A stretch of DNA of 64,000 nt from positions 1 to 64,000 of the forward strand of contig JAJYYO010000003.1 in the NCBI GenBank assembly GCA_021800795.1. Direction: 5' to 3'. This document shows, piece after piece, positions 47,327 to 55,292 of the stretch. The DNA is from Pseudomonadota bacterium. GTDB lineage: Bacteria > Pseudomonadota > Gammaproteobacteria > Burkholderiales > Gallionellaceae. A program made the translations under genes and the position numbers. The notes below the pieces were generated by a model. The model had not been told where the DNA came from and did no database searches. It saw only the letters and a list, made by a program, of their open reading frames with translations. The number at the start of each line of letters is the position of its first letter. Position 1 is the stretch's first letter.

Positions 47327-47867
47327 AAACCCGTGCTTTCCCCAAAAATAAAGTCTTACAAGGGTTACGTAATATCAACTGACAAATGGGTCCACAGATT
47401 GTTCATGGCAATCTACAAATCGAATCGGTCGCGGTAGGAATGCCGGTTGCCCAACACCGCCCGCAACATATCTCTGCGGGTGGAATTACGCACAAGGTTC
47501 CTGCCTCGGGTGAATACCGTGATAACACATCGCCTGCCCACGTCTGACGACTCCACGTGCGCTGTTGAATTCTATCTACACTTGTTTTCCGGTTCTGTGT
47601 CCGGCAAATGGGAAACTCAACAACACTCCCCTTGGCTACTCCCCTTTTCTCCACCTCCTCCGCAGGACGTGCTGATTAAGTCCGTAAACTGCTGTAAAGG
47701 TGGGCCGTGATTTATTGCCAGGGTTGTTGAGTGGTCAGAACGGGCCGACAAACACCTTGTTGCGCGCCATGCAACAAGATGTGTTTTGCTGGTTACTCAC
47801 AGATGAGCAATTGCGATGTTTCATTTGCTGAGGTACGCTACACGCCAAGCTATCCCGGGGGCACTGT
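47327..47867. other. Gene-free stretch between Xre and MNT genes
   Basis: Frames of 83-87 codons exist on both strands (47403..47710) but show no domain and no good start. It may be degraded coding DNA of a former mobile element, but I cannot support an identity. Confidence 0.4.
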
Positions 47868-48155
47868 ATGCGCATGAATTCCGAACAAGTCGAACTATCC
47901 GTCAAGGTAATCCGCAAGTACTTTGCGGACGCTGCCGTGTGGCTGTTTGGTTCACGTGTGGATGACGCCAGGAAGGGAGGAGATTTCGATTTTTATATTG
48001 AAACAGCGCTTCCTGACATTGCTCTGCCGATGGCCAGGACGCGCGGAGACTTGACGGACAGCTTGGGCATGAAAGTGGATTTGGCAGTGAACAATCATAC
48101 TGGCGACAAACCGATTTTCCACATCGCCCGTGCCAACGGGATAAGGCTGACATGA
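47868..48155 (+). CDS. MNT-type nucleotidyltransferase (antitoxin)
   Basis: 95 residues. The minimal nucleotidyltransferase signature is present: VWLFGSRVDDARKGGDFDFY at ~24-43, with the GS pair and the DxD metal ligands, plus a third acidic residue in KVDLAV. In MNT-HEPN systems this protein adds nucleotides to, and so silences, the HEPN toxin. Coupled to the next gene by an ATGA overlap. A start two codons later (MNSEQ) is possible. Confidence 0.88.
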   Translation: MRMNSEQVELSVKVIRKYFADAAVWLFGSRVDDARKGGDFDFYIETALPDIALPMARTRGDLTDSLGMKVDLAVNNHTGDKPIFHIARANGIRLT

Positions 48156-48613
48156 ACCTGCACCGCGAATTGATTGCCGGCAAACTGCGACACTTGCGCC
48201 GTATGCGCGAATATCTGGCGCACTCGCACGGCAATTTGCTTGTGCACGGCATCGTCGGCAAACCGGTCAATTCATTGACACTTCAGGAGTCCGAAACTCT
48301 CGCCGCATTCCGCATGAGGTTCTCCGAATTTCAGGAACATCTGGGCAAGCTGCTGCGTGCCATTGCACAGGAGGAGGAAGTCGAGATCACCGGCTTTTCC
48401 GATGTATTGGCGTTTGCCGAGAAGGCAGAAATCCTGGCAAGCGCGGACGACTGGAAAAAAGCGCGCGATATACGCAACCAGATCAACCATGAATACGAAG
48501 AAAACGAGCAGGTACTCACACCTCTCATCGCAGAAATGGCGAACTGCGTCCCTACCCTGTTTCTGATCCATGACCGGGCAGCGGCATATTGCACGGACAG
48601 GCTGGGCGTATAA
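48152..48613 (+). CDS. HEPN-domain protein (probable RNase toxin)
   Basis: 153 residues, all helical. The HEPN RNase motif RX4H is present as RNQINHEY near residue 110. The protein is somewhat longer than the ~135-residue average and begins LHRELIAGKLRHLRRMREYL. With the MNT gene it forms a two-gene toxin-antitoxin module of the HEPN-MNT (type VII) class. The order antitoxin then toxin with a 4-base overlap fits this. Confidence 0.85.
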   Translation: MNLHRELIAGKLRHLRRMREYLAHSHGNLLVHGIVGKPVNSLTLQESETLAAFRMRFSEFQEHLGKLLRAIAQEEEVEITGFSDVLAFAEKAEILASADDWKKARDIRNQINHEYEENEQVLTPLIAEMANCVPTLFLIHDRAAAYCTDRLGV

Positions 48614-48634
48614 ACAGGACTAAAGAAAAATATC

Positions 48635-49231
48635 TTACGCTTTGTCCGCCGTCATCATGCGTTCCACATAGCGGGCGATCAGATCGATCTCCAGATTCAC
48701 TTTTGACCCTGTTTTCAATTCGTTCAGGGTCGTCACCTCCAGCGTATGCGGAATCAGGTTTACATCGAACTCCGAGCCTGCCACATGGTTCACGGTCAGG
48801 CTTACGCCATTGATGGTGACGGAACCTTTTGTCGCGATAAATTTGGCCAAAGGCTGGGGCGCACGCACCACCAGACGCCAGCTCTCGCCGATGTCGTTGA
48901 ACGCGACCACCTCACCCACGCCATCCACATGGCCGCTGACCAGATGTCCGCCCAACCTGTCGGACAGACGCAATGCCTTTTCAAGATTGACGTGGCCGCC
49001 CTGGTGCTCAAGGCCTGCCGTGCAATTTAACGTCTCGCGCGAGACGTCGGCAGTAAACGAACGACCCTCAATTTTCACCGCAGTCAGACACACGCCATTC
49101 ACCGCGATGCTGTCTCCAATTTGCACATCGCCAAAATCCAGCACCTCGGCTGCGACAGTCAAACGCAAACCGCCTTCGCGGTCTTCCGCACTTGTGATGA
49201 TGCCGACATCGGCAATGATTCCGCTAAACAT
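48635..49231 (-). CDS. ribE: Riboflavin synthase alpha chain
   Basis: 198 residues from MFSGIIADVG, with GGGAG 6 bases upstream. Two homologous lumazine-binding barrels: NGVCLTAV near residue 46 in the first and NGVSLTVN near residue 143 in the second; SGHVDGVGEV is also typical. It dismutates two lumazines to riboflavin. Overlaps ribD by 8 bases. Confidence 0.95.
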   Translation of the reverse strand: MFSGIIADVGIITSAEDREGGLRLTVAAEVLDFGDVQIGDSIAVNGVCLTAVKIEGRSFTADVSRETLNCTAGLEHQGGHVNLEKALRLSDRLGGHLVSGHVDGVGEVVAFNDIGESWRLVVRAPQPLAKFIATKGSVTINGVSLTVNHVAGSEFDVNLIPHTLEVTTLNELKTGSKVNLEIDLIARYVERMMTADKA

Positions 49232-50339
49232 TTTCAACTCCCTTCATGTCGTTATTTTTGACTCGCGCCATTATGCGCAAATCACGACCGATTTGGCGAA
49301 CATCCTGCCATGACAGATCGACGCGCTGATCAAGACCGGTCAACTCACCCAGACTTACCATACCGCGCGCCATGTCACCCAGCAGTGTCGGCGCGATGTA
49401 CAGCAGCAGTTCATCCACCAGCCCGGCCTTGAGCAATGCACCGTTAAGCACAGCGCCCGCTTCCACCAGCACCTCATTGCAAGCGCGCTGCGCCAGATCG
49501 CACAACATGGCCTGCAAGTCCACCCGTCCGGTTTCATCGGGCAACATCACGATGGTCGCACCGGCATCGCGCAATGCGGCTGTTTTCTCTTCATCCGGCT
49601 GCGCCGTGTAAATCAGCACGCCGCCATTCAGAATGCGTGCGGTCAGCGGCATGCGCAGCCGGCTGTCAACCACCACCCGCAGCGGCTGCCTTGTGCATTC
49701 GATCTCGCGCACATTCAACTGCGCATCGTCGGCAAGCACGGTATTGATGCCGGTCAGCACCGCACAGGAGCGCGCCCGCCAGCGCTGCACATCCAGTCTG
49801 GCATCGGCTCCCGTGATCCACTGACTCACGCCGTTCGCCAGCGCCGTGCGCCCGTCCAGACTCATGCCTATCTTGCTGATAACTCGCGGCATGCCGCGCG
49901 TCATGCGGGAAACGAATCCCTCATTCAGTTCGCGTGCCGCATCTTCCATCAGCCCGCATTCAACTTGTATACCGGCCGCACGCAACCGGGCAAGGCCCTG
50001 CCCTGCCACCAGCGGGTTCGGGTCCTGCATCGCCACCACCACCCGCGCGATGCCAGCCGCGATCAGCGCGTCGGCACAGGGCGGCGTACGTCCAAAATGA
50101 CTGCACGGCTCCAGCGTGACATAAGCGGTAGCGCCCCGTGCGGCGCTCCCCGCTTCTTTCAGTGCATACACCTCGGCATGGGGCTCTCCTGCGCGCCGGT
50201 GCCAGCCGCTGCCGACCTGCATTTCATCCCGCACCAGCACGCAACCCACACGCGGATTCGGGCTGGCGGTGTGAATCCCCAGCTCCGCCAGTCGCAGCGC
50301 CTGCGCCATCCATTTATTGTCCGCTGCGCTAATCGACAT
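49224..50339 (-). CDS. ribD: Bifunctional riboflavin deaminase/reductase
   Basis: 371 residues from MSISAADNKWM (GGAG upstream); the 32 codons of open frame before it are intergenic. The deaminase domain has the zinc site HAE (GEPHAEVYALKEAG) and PCSHFGRTPPC; the reductase domain follows from ~150 (SKIGMSLDGRTA, VEAGAVLNGALL). It performs two steps of riboflavin synthesis. Overlapping ribE, it complements ribBA-ribH at 10.3 kb. Confidence 0.95.
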   Translation of the reverse strand: MSISAADNKWMAQALRLAELGIHTASPNPRVGCVLVRDEMQVGSGWHRRAGEPHAEVYALKEAGSAARGATAYVTLEPCSHFGRTPPCADALIAAGIARVVVAMQDPNPLVAGQGLARLRAAGIQVECGLMEDAARELNEGFVSRMTRGMPRVISKIGMSLDGRTALANGVSQWITGADARLDVQRWRARSCAVLTGINTVLADDAQLNVREIECTRQPLRVVVDSRLRMPLTARILNGGVLIYTAQPDEEKTAALRDAGATIVMLPDETGRVDLQAMLCDLAQRACNEVLVEAGAVLNGALLKAGLVDELLLYIAPTLLGDMARGMVSLGELTGLDQRVDLSWQDVRQIGRDLRIMARVKNNDMKGVENV

Positions 50340-50426
50340 GGCGCAAGCTCCACCCCTGAGCATGCAATGATTTTCGCAGGGATATTGCACTTGGGCAATA
50401 ACTCGCAAAGTGCTTGCGCCGGTCTC

Positions 50427-50478
50427 CTCCCTCATCCCATCCTTCCCCCGTAGGGGGAAGGTGAGAACGAATCGCTAT
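50427..50478. repeat. CCTTCCCCC hairpin repeat between nrdR and ribD
   Basis: CCTCATCCCATCCTTCCCCC-GTA-GGGGGAAGG: a perfect 9-base stem followed by a GAACGAATCGCTATGCGAATTTT tail. The tail resembles that after 8743. It may modulate readthrough from nrdR into ribD. Confidence 0.6.
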
Positions 50479-50492
50479 GCGAATTTTACCCA

Positions 50493-50960
50493 TCAGTTGT
50501 CGCCGGCGGGCGTCCTGCGCACGGCCTTGACCGCCTCGGCGAAATCGCCGACATCCTGAAAGCTCTTGTAAACGGAGGCAAAACGGATGTAGGCGACCTT
50601 GTCCAGCTTCAGCAGTTCCTGCATCACCATTTCGCCCACCTGCCGCGAACCCACTTCACGCTCGCCCAGCGCATATAACTGGTGGGTTACGCGATCGATT
50701 GCCGCATCCACTGCTTCAGTCGAAACGGGACGTTTATGCAGGGCGCGCTTGAAACTGGTGCGCAGCTTTTCAGCATCGAATTCGCTGCGCATGCCGTTCT
50801 GTTTGACCACCTGCGGCATGCGCAACTCCACCGTCTCGAAGGTAGTGAAACGCTTGTCGCAGGACACGCAGCGACGACGGCGACGGATGCTGTCGCCCTC
50901 CTCGCTTTCGCGGGTATCCACCACCTGGGTTTCGTGACCTTTACAGAAGGGACATTTCAT
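50493..50960 (-). CDS. nrdR: Transcriptional repressor NrdR
   Basis: 155 residues from MKCPFCKG. Zinc ribbon with CPFC and CVSCDKRF, then an ATP-cone domain ([20 protein letters not shown]). It represses ribonucleotide reductase genes in response to dATP/ATP. Upstream in-frame codons are repeat sequence. There is no Shine-Dalgarno; the repeat begins 5 bases from the ATG. glyA lies upstream, the common glyA-nrdR-ribD-ribE order. Confidence 0.95.
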   Translation of the reverse strand: MKCPFCKGHETQVVDTRESEEGDSIRRRRRCVSCDKRFTTFETVELRMPQVVKQNGMRSEFDAEKLRTSFKRALHKRPVSTEAVDAAIDRVTHQLYALGEREVGSRQVGEMVMQELLKLDKVAYIRFASVYKSFQDVGDFAEAVKAVRRTPAGDN

Positions 50961-50965
50961 AAAAT

Positions 50966-51035
50966 CGAGGAGCGAGGAGCGAGGAGCGAGGGCCGATGCT
51001 TTTCCTCGATCCACCATCCTCAATCCTCAATCCTG
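50966..51035. repeat. Facing heptad repeats between glyA and nrdR
   Basis: Four CGAGGAG-type units (50966..50992) face ATCCTCAATCCTCAATCCTG (51016..51035), with the core CCTCGATCCACCATCCTC between. The core is shared with 23327..23383. It occupies the whole spacer from 2 bases after the glyA stop to 5 bases before the nrdR start. Confidence 0.85.
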
Positions 51036-51037
51036 TC

Positions 51038-52282
51038 TTAGCCATACACCGGGAACTTGGCAGTCAGTTTTTTCACTTCACCGACCACGCGGGCGATCAC
51101 GGCATCGTCGTTCGGCGCATCCAGCACGTCGGCGATCAGGTGCGCCAGCTGTTCCGCTTCCAGTTCCTGAAAACCGCGCGTGGTCATCGCCGGGCTGCCG
51201 ATACGGATACCGCTTGTTACAAACGGTTTTTGCGGATCGTTCGGAATGGCGTTCTTGTTGACGGTGATGTGCGCACGGCCGAGTGCCGCTTCCGCATCCT
51301 TGCCGGTCAAATTCTTGGCTTGCAGGTCGACCAGAAACACGTGGCTGTCGGTGCGACCGGAGACGATGCGCAGACCGCGCTCCTGCAATACTTTGGTCAT
51401 CACGCGCGCATTCTCGACTACCTGACGCTGATAAATCTTGAATTCATGGCTGCCTGCCTCCTTGAAGGCCACCGCCTTGGCCGCAATCACATGCATCAGC
51501 GGGCCGCCTTGCAGGGCCGGGAAAATCGCGGAATTGAGCGCCTTCTCATGCTCCGCCTTTGCCAGGATCAGGCCGCCGCGCGGGCCGCGCAAGGTCTTGT
51601 GGGTGGTGGTGGTGACAAAATCGGCGATGCCGACCGGGCTGGGATAGACCCCCGCCGCAATCAGTCCCGCGTAATGCGCCATATCCACGAACAGATACGC
51701 ACCGACGCTGTCGGCAATCGCACGGAAACGCTTCCAGTCGATCACCAGCGCATAGGCCGAGGCGCCCGCCACGATCATCTTCGGCTTGTGCTCGGTGGCC
51801 AGCGCCTGCACCTGATCGTAGTCGATTTCTTCCTTGTCGTTCAGGCCGTACTGGATGGCGTTGTACAGCTTGCCACTGATGTTCACCGATGCGCCATGCG
51901 TCAGATGACCGCCATGCGCCAGCGACATGCCCAGTATGGTATCGCCCGGTTTCAGTACGGAAACATACACCGCCTGGTTGGCCTGGGAACCGGAATGCGG
52001 CTGCACGTTGGCATATTCCGCACCGAACAATGCCTTCGCGCGATCGATCGCCAGTTGTTCTGCCACATCCACATATTCGCAACCGCCGTAATAACGCTTG
52101 CCCGGATAACCCTCGGCGTACTTGTTGGTAAGCCGGCTGCCCTGCGCTTCCATGACGGCCGTGCTGGTGTAGTTTTCCGATGCGATCAGTTCGATGTGAT
52201 CTTCCTGACGCTGATTTTCATTCTGAATCGCAGCCCACAATTCGGGATCGGTTGCGGCAATCGTGTCTTTGCTGGAGAACAT
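51038..52282 (-). CDS. glyA: Serine hydroxymethyltransferase
   Basis: 414 residues, full length. It converts serine and tetrahydrofolate to glycine and methylene-THF. The PLP-lysine motif is [15 protein letters not shown] near residue 225; [20 protein letters not shown] lies near 35; [10 protein letters not shown] is near 125. AGGAA precedes the start by 9 bases. Confidence 0.97.
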   Translation of the reverse strand: MFSSKDTIAATDPELWAAIQNENQRQEDHIELIASENYTSTAVMEAQGSRLTNKYAEGYPGKRYYGGCEYVDVAEQLAIDRAKALFGAEYANVQPHSGSQANQAVYVSVLKPGDTILGMSLAHGGHLTHGASVNISGKLYNAIQYGLNDKEEIDYDQVQALATEHKPKMIVAGASAYALVIDWKRFRAIADSVGAYLFVDMAHYAGLIAAGVYPSPVGIADFVTTTTHKTLRGPRGGLILAKAEHEKALNSAIFPALQGGPLMHVIAAKAVAFKEAGSHEFKIYQRQVVENARVMTKVLQERGLRIVSGRTDSHVFLVDLQAKNLTGKDAEAALGRAHITVNKNAIPNDPQKPFVTSGIRIGSPAMTTRGFQELEAEQLAHLIADVLDAPNDDAVIARVVGEVKKLTAKFPVYG

Positions 52283-52715
52283 GGCAGATATTCCTGAGTA
52301 AAAATAAAATAATTGCGGATTCTACCATGTAGCGCACACAAAATAACGCCTCGCTTAGGCACGACTCGCACTCACTCCGGCCTGCGCCGGGATGATATCG
52401 TTTTCGTCAATGGATTATGCCGGACAGATGTCGCCGCACCGCTCGCACAGCTATTCGACGAACGATGCGGTGTCGCAGCTGCATACGTTGCAACCAGGTA
52501 TTGGTCTACAGAATCGTTGTGGTGCATTTATGCGCGATTGGCACCATACATGTGCGATGCCTGCTTGCCGGAATCCATGCTTAACTAGCCTTGCCGGCAG
52601 CCTACTCCCTGCACTCGCGACACAATAACTACATGAATAAATTAAAGTATGTCATTTTCAAAACAGCACGAAACATGCCCCCCGCTTTGGCTGAATGACT
52701 TAACGCTGCAATCCA
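52283..52715. other. Gene-free stretch upstream of glyA
   Basis: Contains a CCGGC-CTGC-GCCGG hairpin near 52379 and CTTGCCGG at two places (about 52567, 52592). Frames here have no domain or ribosome site. The glyA promoter is expected close to 52300, and the control region of the sigma-54 promoter may extend leftward into this stretch. Confidence 0.4.
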
Positions 52716-52730
52716 TGGCACAAAATTTGC
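52716..52730 (+). promoter_or_regulatory. Sigma-54 (-24/-12) promoter
   Basis: TGGCAC, 5 bases, TTGC: the GG and GC pairs are exactly 10 bases apart, matching the RpoN consensus (TGGCACG-N4-TTGC) at all key positions. It lies 49 bases before the start of the small secreted protein. An activator should bind upstream; no clear enhancer site was identified. Confidence 0.7.
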
Positions 52731-52778
52731 TCTGTTTATTCATGGGTACTCCGTTTAAATTTCAATCAGGAGAAAATC

Positions 52779-52961
52779 ATGGAAAACATGTTGTCTATAA
52801 AGTTTGCCACTTACGCAACCGTGACCACCTTACTGTTTTTTTCGTGTCCGGATATGCGAAGCAGCGAAGCTATCGCCGATGGTATAAGTACCGAAGAGTT
52901 TTCACTGCATCATGAATACGATCCAGACTCAATGAACTGTTACTACGACTCTTCAATGTGA
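52779..52961 (+). CDS. Small secreted or membrane protein behind a sigma-54 promoter
   Basis: 60 residues. AGGAG is placed 7 bases before the ATG. The N-terminus (MENMLSIKFATYATVTTLLF) is signal-like; a Cys follows at FFSCPDM, not a perfect lipobox. The rest is acidic (SEAIADGISTEEFSLHHEYD) with a tyrosine-rich end. No family recognised. The good ribosome site and the promoter match make it a likely real gene despite its size. Confidence 0.6.
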   Translation: MENMLSIKFATYATVTTLLFFSCPDMRSSEAIADGISTEEFSLHHEYDPDSMNCYYDSSM

Positions 52962-53023
52962 CAGGCAGGGTCACTGATATGGACAGCAATCCAGCACGCG
53001 CGGGATGCGGCAAGGCAATGCCG

Positions 53024-53050
53024 GGATGCGGTTTCTGCGTCACCGCATCC
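53024..53050. terminator. Hairpin downstream of pmbA
   Basis: GGATGCGG, 11-base loop, CCGCATCC. It sits 29 bases past the pmbA stop, where a terminator is expected, but no T run follows. A second CGGGATGCGG lies at 53001. Confidence 0.45.
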
Positions 53051-53078
53051 TACATACTGCCGGGTTACTCCCGGCAAC

Positions 53079-54461
53079 TCAGCTCCCTGCCACCGTCATG
53101 CCCTCAACCAGAATCGAGCCGCACTGGCGCGAGCCTTGCACCAGCACATCATTACCCACCGCTGCGATATTGCGATACATATCCTTGAGGTTGCCCGCGA
53201 TGGTGACTTCGTGCACCGGATACTGAATCTCGCCGTTCTCAACCCAGAAACCCGCCGCTCCGCGCGAATAATCGCCGGTGATGGAATTGACCCCCTGCCC
53301 CAGCAACTCGGTGACCAGAAGCCCCTTATTCATGGTTTTCAGCAGACCTGCCAGACTGAGATCAGTACCGCCGGACGGCTGCAAAATCAGATTATGGTTA
53401 CCGCCCGAATTGCCGGTTGAATGCAACCCGAGCTTGCGAGCTGAGTAACTGCCCAGAAAGTAGCCGCGCAGCACGCCATTCTCCACGATATTGCGGCGCT
53501 GCGTCTTCACCCCCTCGTCATCGAAGGCGCCGGAGGCCAGACCTCTCGGAATATCAGGCACATCGGATATATTAATGTGCGAAGAAAAAACCTGCCTGTC
53601 CAGTTGATCGAGCAAAAAGGACGACTTTCGATACAGACTGCCGCCGCTCACCGCGCCCACGAAATGCCCCAGCAGGCTGGAGGCCACCGACGAGTCGAAC
53701 AGCACCTGCGTCTGCATCGTCGCAATCTGCCGCGCACCCAGCCGGCGCACCGTGCGCTCTGCGGCAATACGGCCTACCTGTTCTGCCGTCAATAAATCAC
53801 CTGCGCGTCTTGCCACGCTGTACCAGTAGTCGCGTTCCATCGCGTCCTCCTGTTCGGCGATGACAGAACAGCTGATGCTGTGGCGAGAGGTTGGATAACC
53901 GCCGACAAAACCCAGGCTGTTGGCAAGCACAAATTGCGCTTCGTGCACATTTACCGTCGCACCTTCCGAATTCTGGATGCGCGCATCGAACGCCAACGCG
54001 GTTTGTTCACACTCCTGCGCCAGCGCAATGGCCTCTTCAACCTGCAAATTCCAGGGATGATACAAATCCAGTTCGGGAAAATCCGTCGCCAGACTGCCCT
54101 CTTCCGGCAGACCCGAACAATCATCGATTGCGGTATAGCGCGCGATGGACAGCGCGGCATTCACCGCGTCCCGCACCGCCTGAGGAGAAAAATCCGAGGT
54201 GCTGGCATTGCCGCGTTTCTGCCCGATATAAACCGTGATCCCCAGTCCCTTATCGCGGTTGTATTCTATGGTCTCCACTTCGCCCTGACGCACCGTGACG
54301 GCTTGCCCGAAACCTTCGGAAACCTCGGCGGATGCGGCACTCGCACCTTGCCGCTTTGCATAGTCCAGCAGATCCTGCGCGATGCTGCGCAGATTGTCAG
54401 CCGAGTTGGAAAAATGTTCCTGAGCTAGTGGGTTTGGCGCGGACGACATGGGTTTGTTCAT
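53079..54461 (-). CDS. pmbA: Metalloprotease-family protein PmbA/TldE
   Basis: 460 residues from MNKPMSSAPN; a start 12 codons earlier is possible. It has the full TldD/PmbA fold: AEVSEGFGQAVTVRQGEVET near residue 47, QVLFDSSVASSLLGHFVGAV near 255, and the glycine-rich C-terminus (GNDVLVQG near 445). PmbA pairs with TldD in peptide maturation and CcdA degradation; TldD carries the metal site and must lie elsewhere. Divergent from darP with about 65 bases between. Confidence 0.94.
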   Translation of the reverse strand: MNKPMSSAPNPLAQEHFSNSADNLRSIAQDLLDYAKRQGASAASAEVSEGFGQAVTVRQGEVETIEYNRDKGLGITVYIGQKRGNASTSDFSPQAVRDAVNAALSIARYTAIDDCSGLPEEGSLATDFPELDLYHPWNLQVEEAIALAQECEQTALAFDARIQNSEGATVNVHEAQFVLANSLGFVGGYPTSRHSISCSVIAEQEDAMERDYWYSVARRAGDLLTAEQVGRIAAERTVRRLGARQIATMQTQVLFDSSVASSLLGHFVGAVSGGSLYRKSSFLLDQLDRQVFSSHINISDVPDIPRGLASGAFDDEGVKTQRRNIVENGVLRGYFLGSYSARKLGLHSTGNSGGNHNLILQPSGGTDLSLAGLLKTMNKGLLVTELLGQGVNSITGDYSRGAAGFWVENGEIQYPVHEVTIAGNLKDMYRNIAAVGNDVLVQGSRQCGSILVEGMTVAGS

Positions 54462-54526
54462 AACATCAAGCTGTAAAATGGCGAAAGGCGCTATCATAGC
54501 AGCATCTTACAAACATATTACATACC

Positions 54527-55234
54527 ATGAAGCCGCACGAAGATTACGAAGACCCGGAAAACCATCATGACAACAACGAGTTCGCCGCCGGCGACGAACA
54601 GGATGAGCACGACGAGAATGAGGGCGAGTTCCTTGACGAGGACGAGCAGGACGATTTTGACGAAGACGAACGAGAAGATGAACAGGACGACGATGCGCCC
54701 AGCCTCCCGAAGCCGCGTGGCCTGCGCAGCCTGCCCGTAGCAGAAGAGGAAGAGCTCCCGCCCAGCAAGACCAAGATCAAGAAACAGATGCACGATTTGC
54801 GGGATCTGGGCGAAGAGCTGACAGAACTGGGAAAAGACCAGATCGCACAACTGGACATTCCCGAGAACTTGCGCGATGCGATACGCGAGATGCACCGCAC
54901 TAAAACATTCGGCGCAAAACGCCGCCAGTTGCAATACATCGGCAAGCTGATGCGCGATGTGGATACCGCGCCCATCATCGCCAAGCTGAACACCTGGAAG
55001 GGCGTATCACAACAGCACATCGGCTACATGCATCAGCTGGAACGCTGGCGCGAACGTCTGCTGGAGAGCGATACTGCACTCACCGAGCTGCTGGCAAAAT
55101 ATCCCGAAACCGATGCGCAACGCCTGCGCACGCTGATACGCAATACGCTCAAGGAACGGGAAGCCGGGAAACCTGCCAGGAATTACCGGGAAATATTTCA
55201 GGTACTGCGCGAGGCCATCCCGGAACCAACATAA
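54527..55234 (+). CDS. darP: Ribosome-associated protein DarP (DUF615/YjgA)
   Basis: 235 residues. The last ~160 match DarP: PSKTKIKKQMHDLRDLGEEL, then QLQYIGKLMRD near residue 135. It acts in late 50S subunit assembly. The first ~60 residues are an unusually long, extremely acidic stretch (runs of D and E) which family members have in shorter form. Position next to pmbA is conserved in proteobacteria. Confidence 0.94.
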   Translation: MKPHEDYEDPENHHDNNEFAAGDEQDEHDENEGEFLDEDEQDDFDEDEREDEQDDDAPSLPKPRGLRSLPVAEEEELPPSKTKIKKQMHDLRDLGEELTELGKDQIAQLDIPENLRDAIREMHRTKTFGAKRRQLQYIGKLMRDVDTAPIIAKLNTWKGVSQQHIGYMHQLERWRERLLESDTALTELLAKYPETDAQRLRTLIRNTLKEREAGKPARNYREIFQVLREAIPEPT

Positions 55235-55235
55235 C

Positions 55236-55292
55236 AAGGGAGAAGGGAGATGAGGTTTTTACTCTTCCCTCTTCCTTCTTCCCTCTTCCCTC
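55236..55292. repeat. Facing AGAAGGG / CCCTCTT heptads between darP and the CZB receptor
   Basis: AAGGGAGAAGGGAGATGAGG faces CTCTTCCCTCTTCCTTCTTC and further CCCTCTT units. The arms pair around TTTTTA. It fills the whole spacer between the stop codons of two convergent genes, ending directly at the receptor's stop, and could serve as a bidirectional terminator. Confidence 0.75.

Noticed and set aside
47403-47710. Opposite frames between Xre and MNT genes
   Set aside because: Neither has domain likeness nor a good start; kept only as unexplained intergenic DNA.
52649-52915. 88-codon frame overlapping the small secreted protein
   Set aside because: It crosses the sigma-54 promoter and lacks a ribosome site, whereas the 52779 frame has AGGAG.
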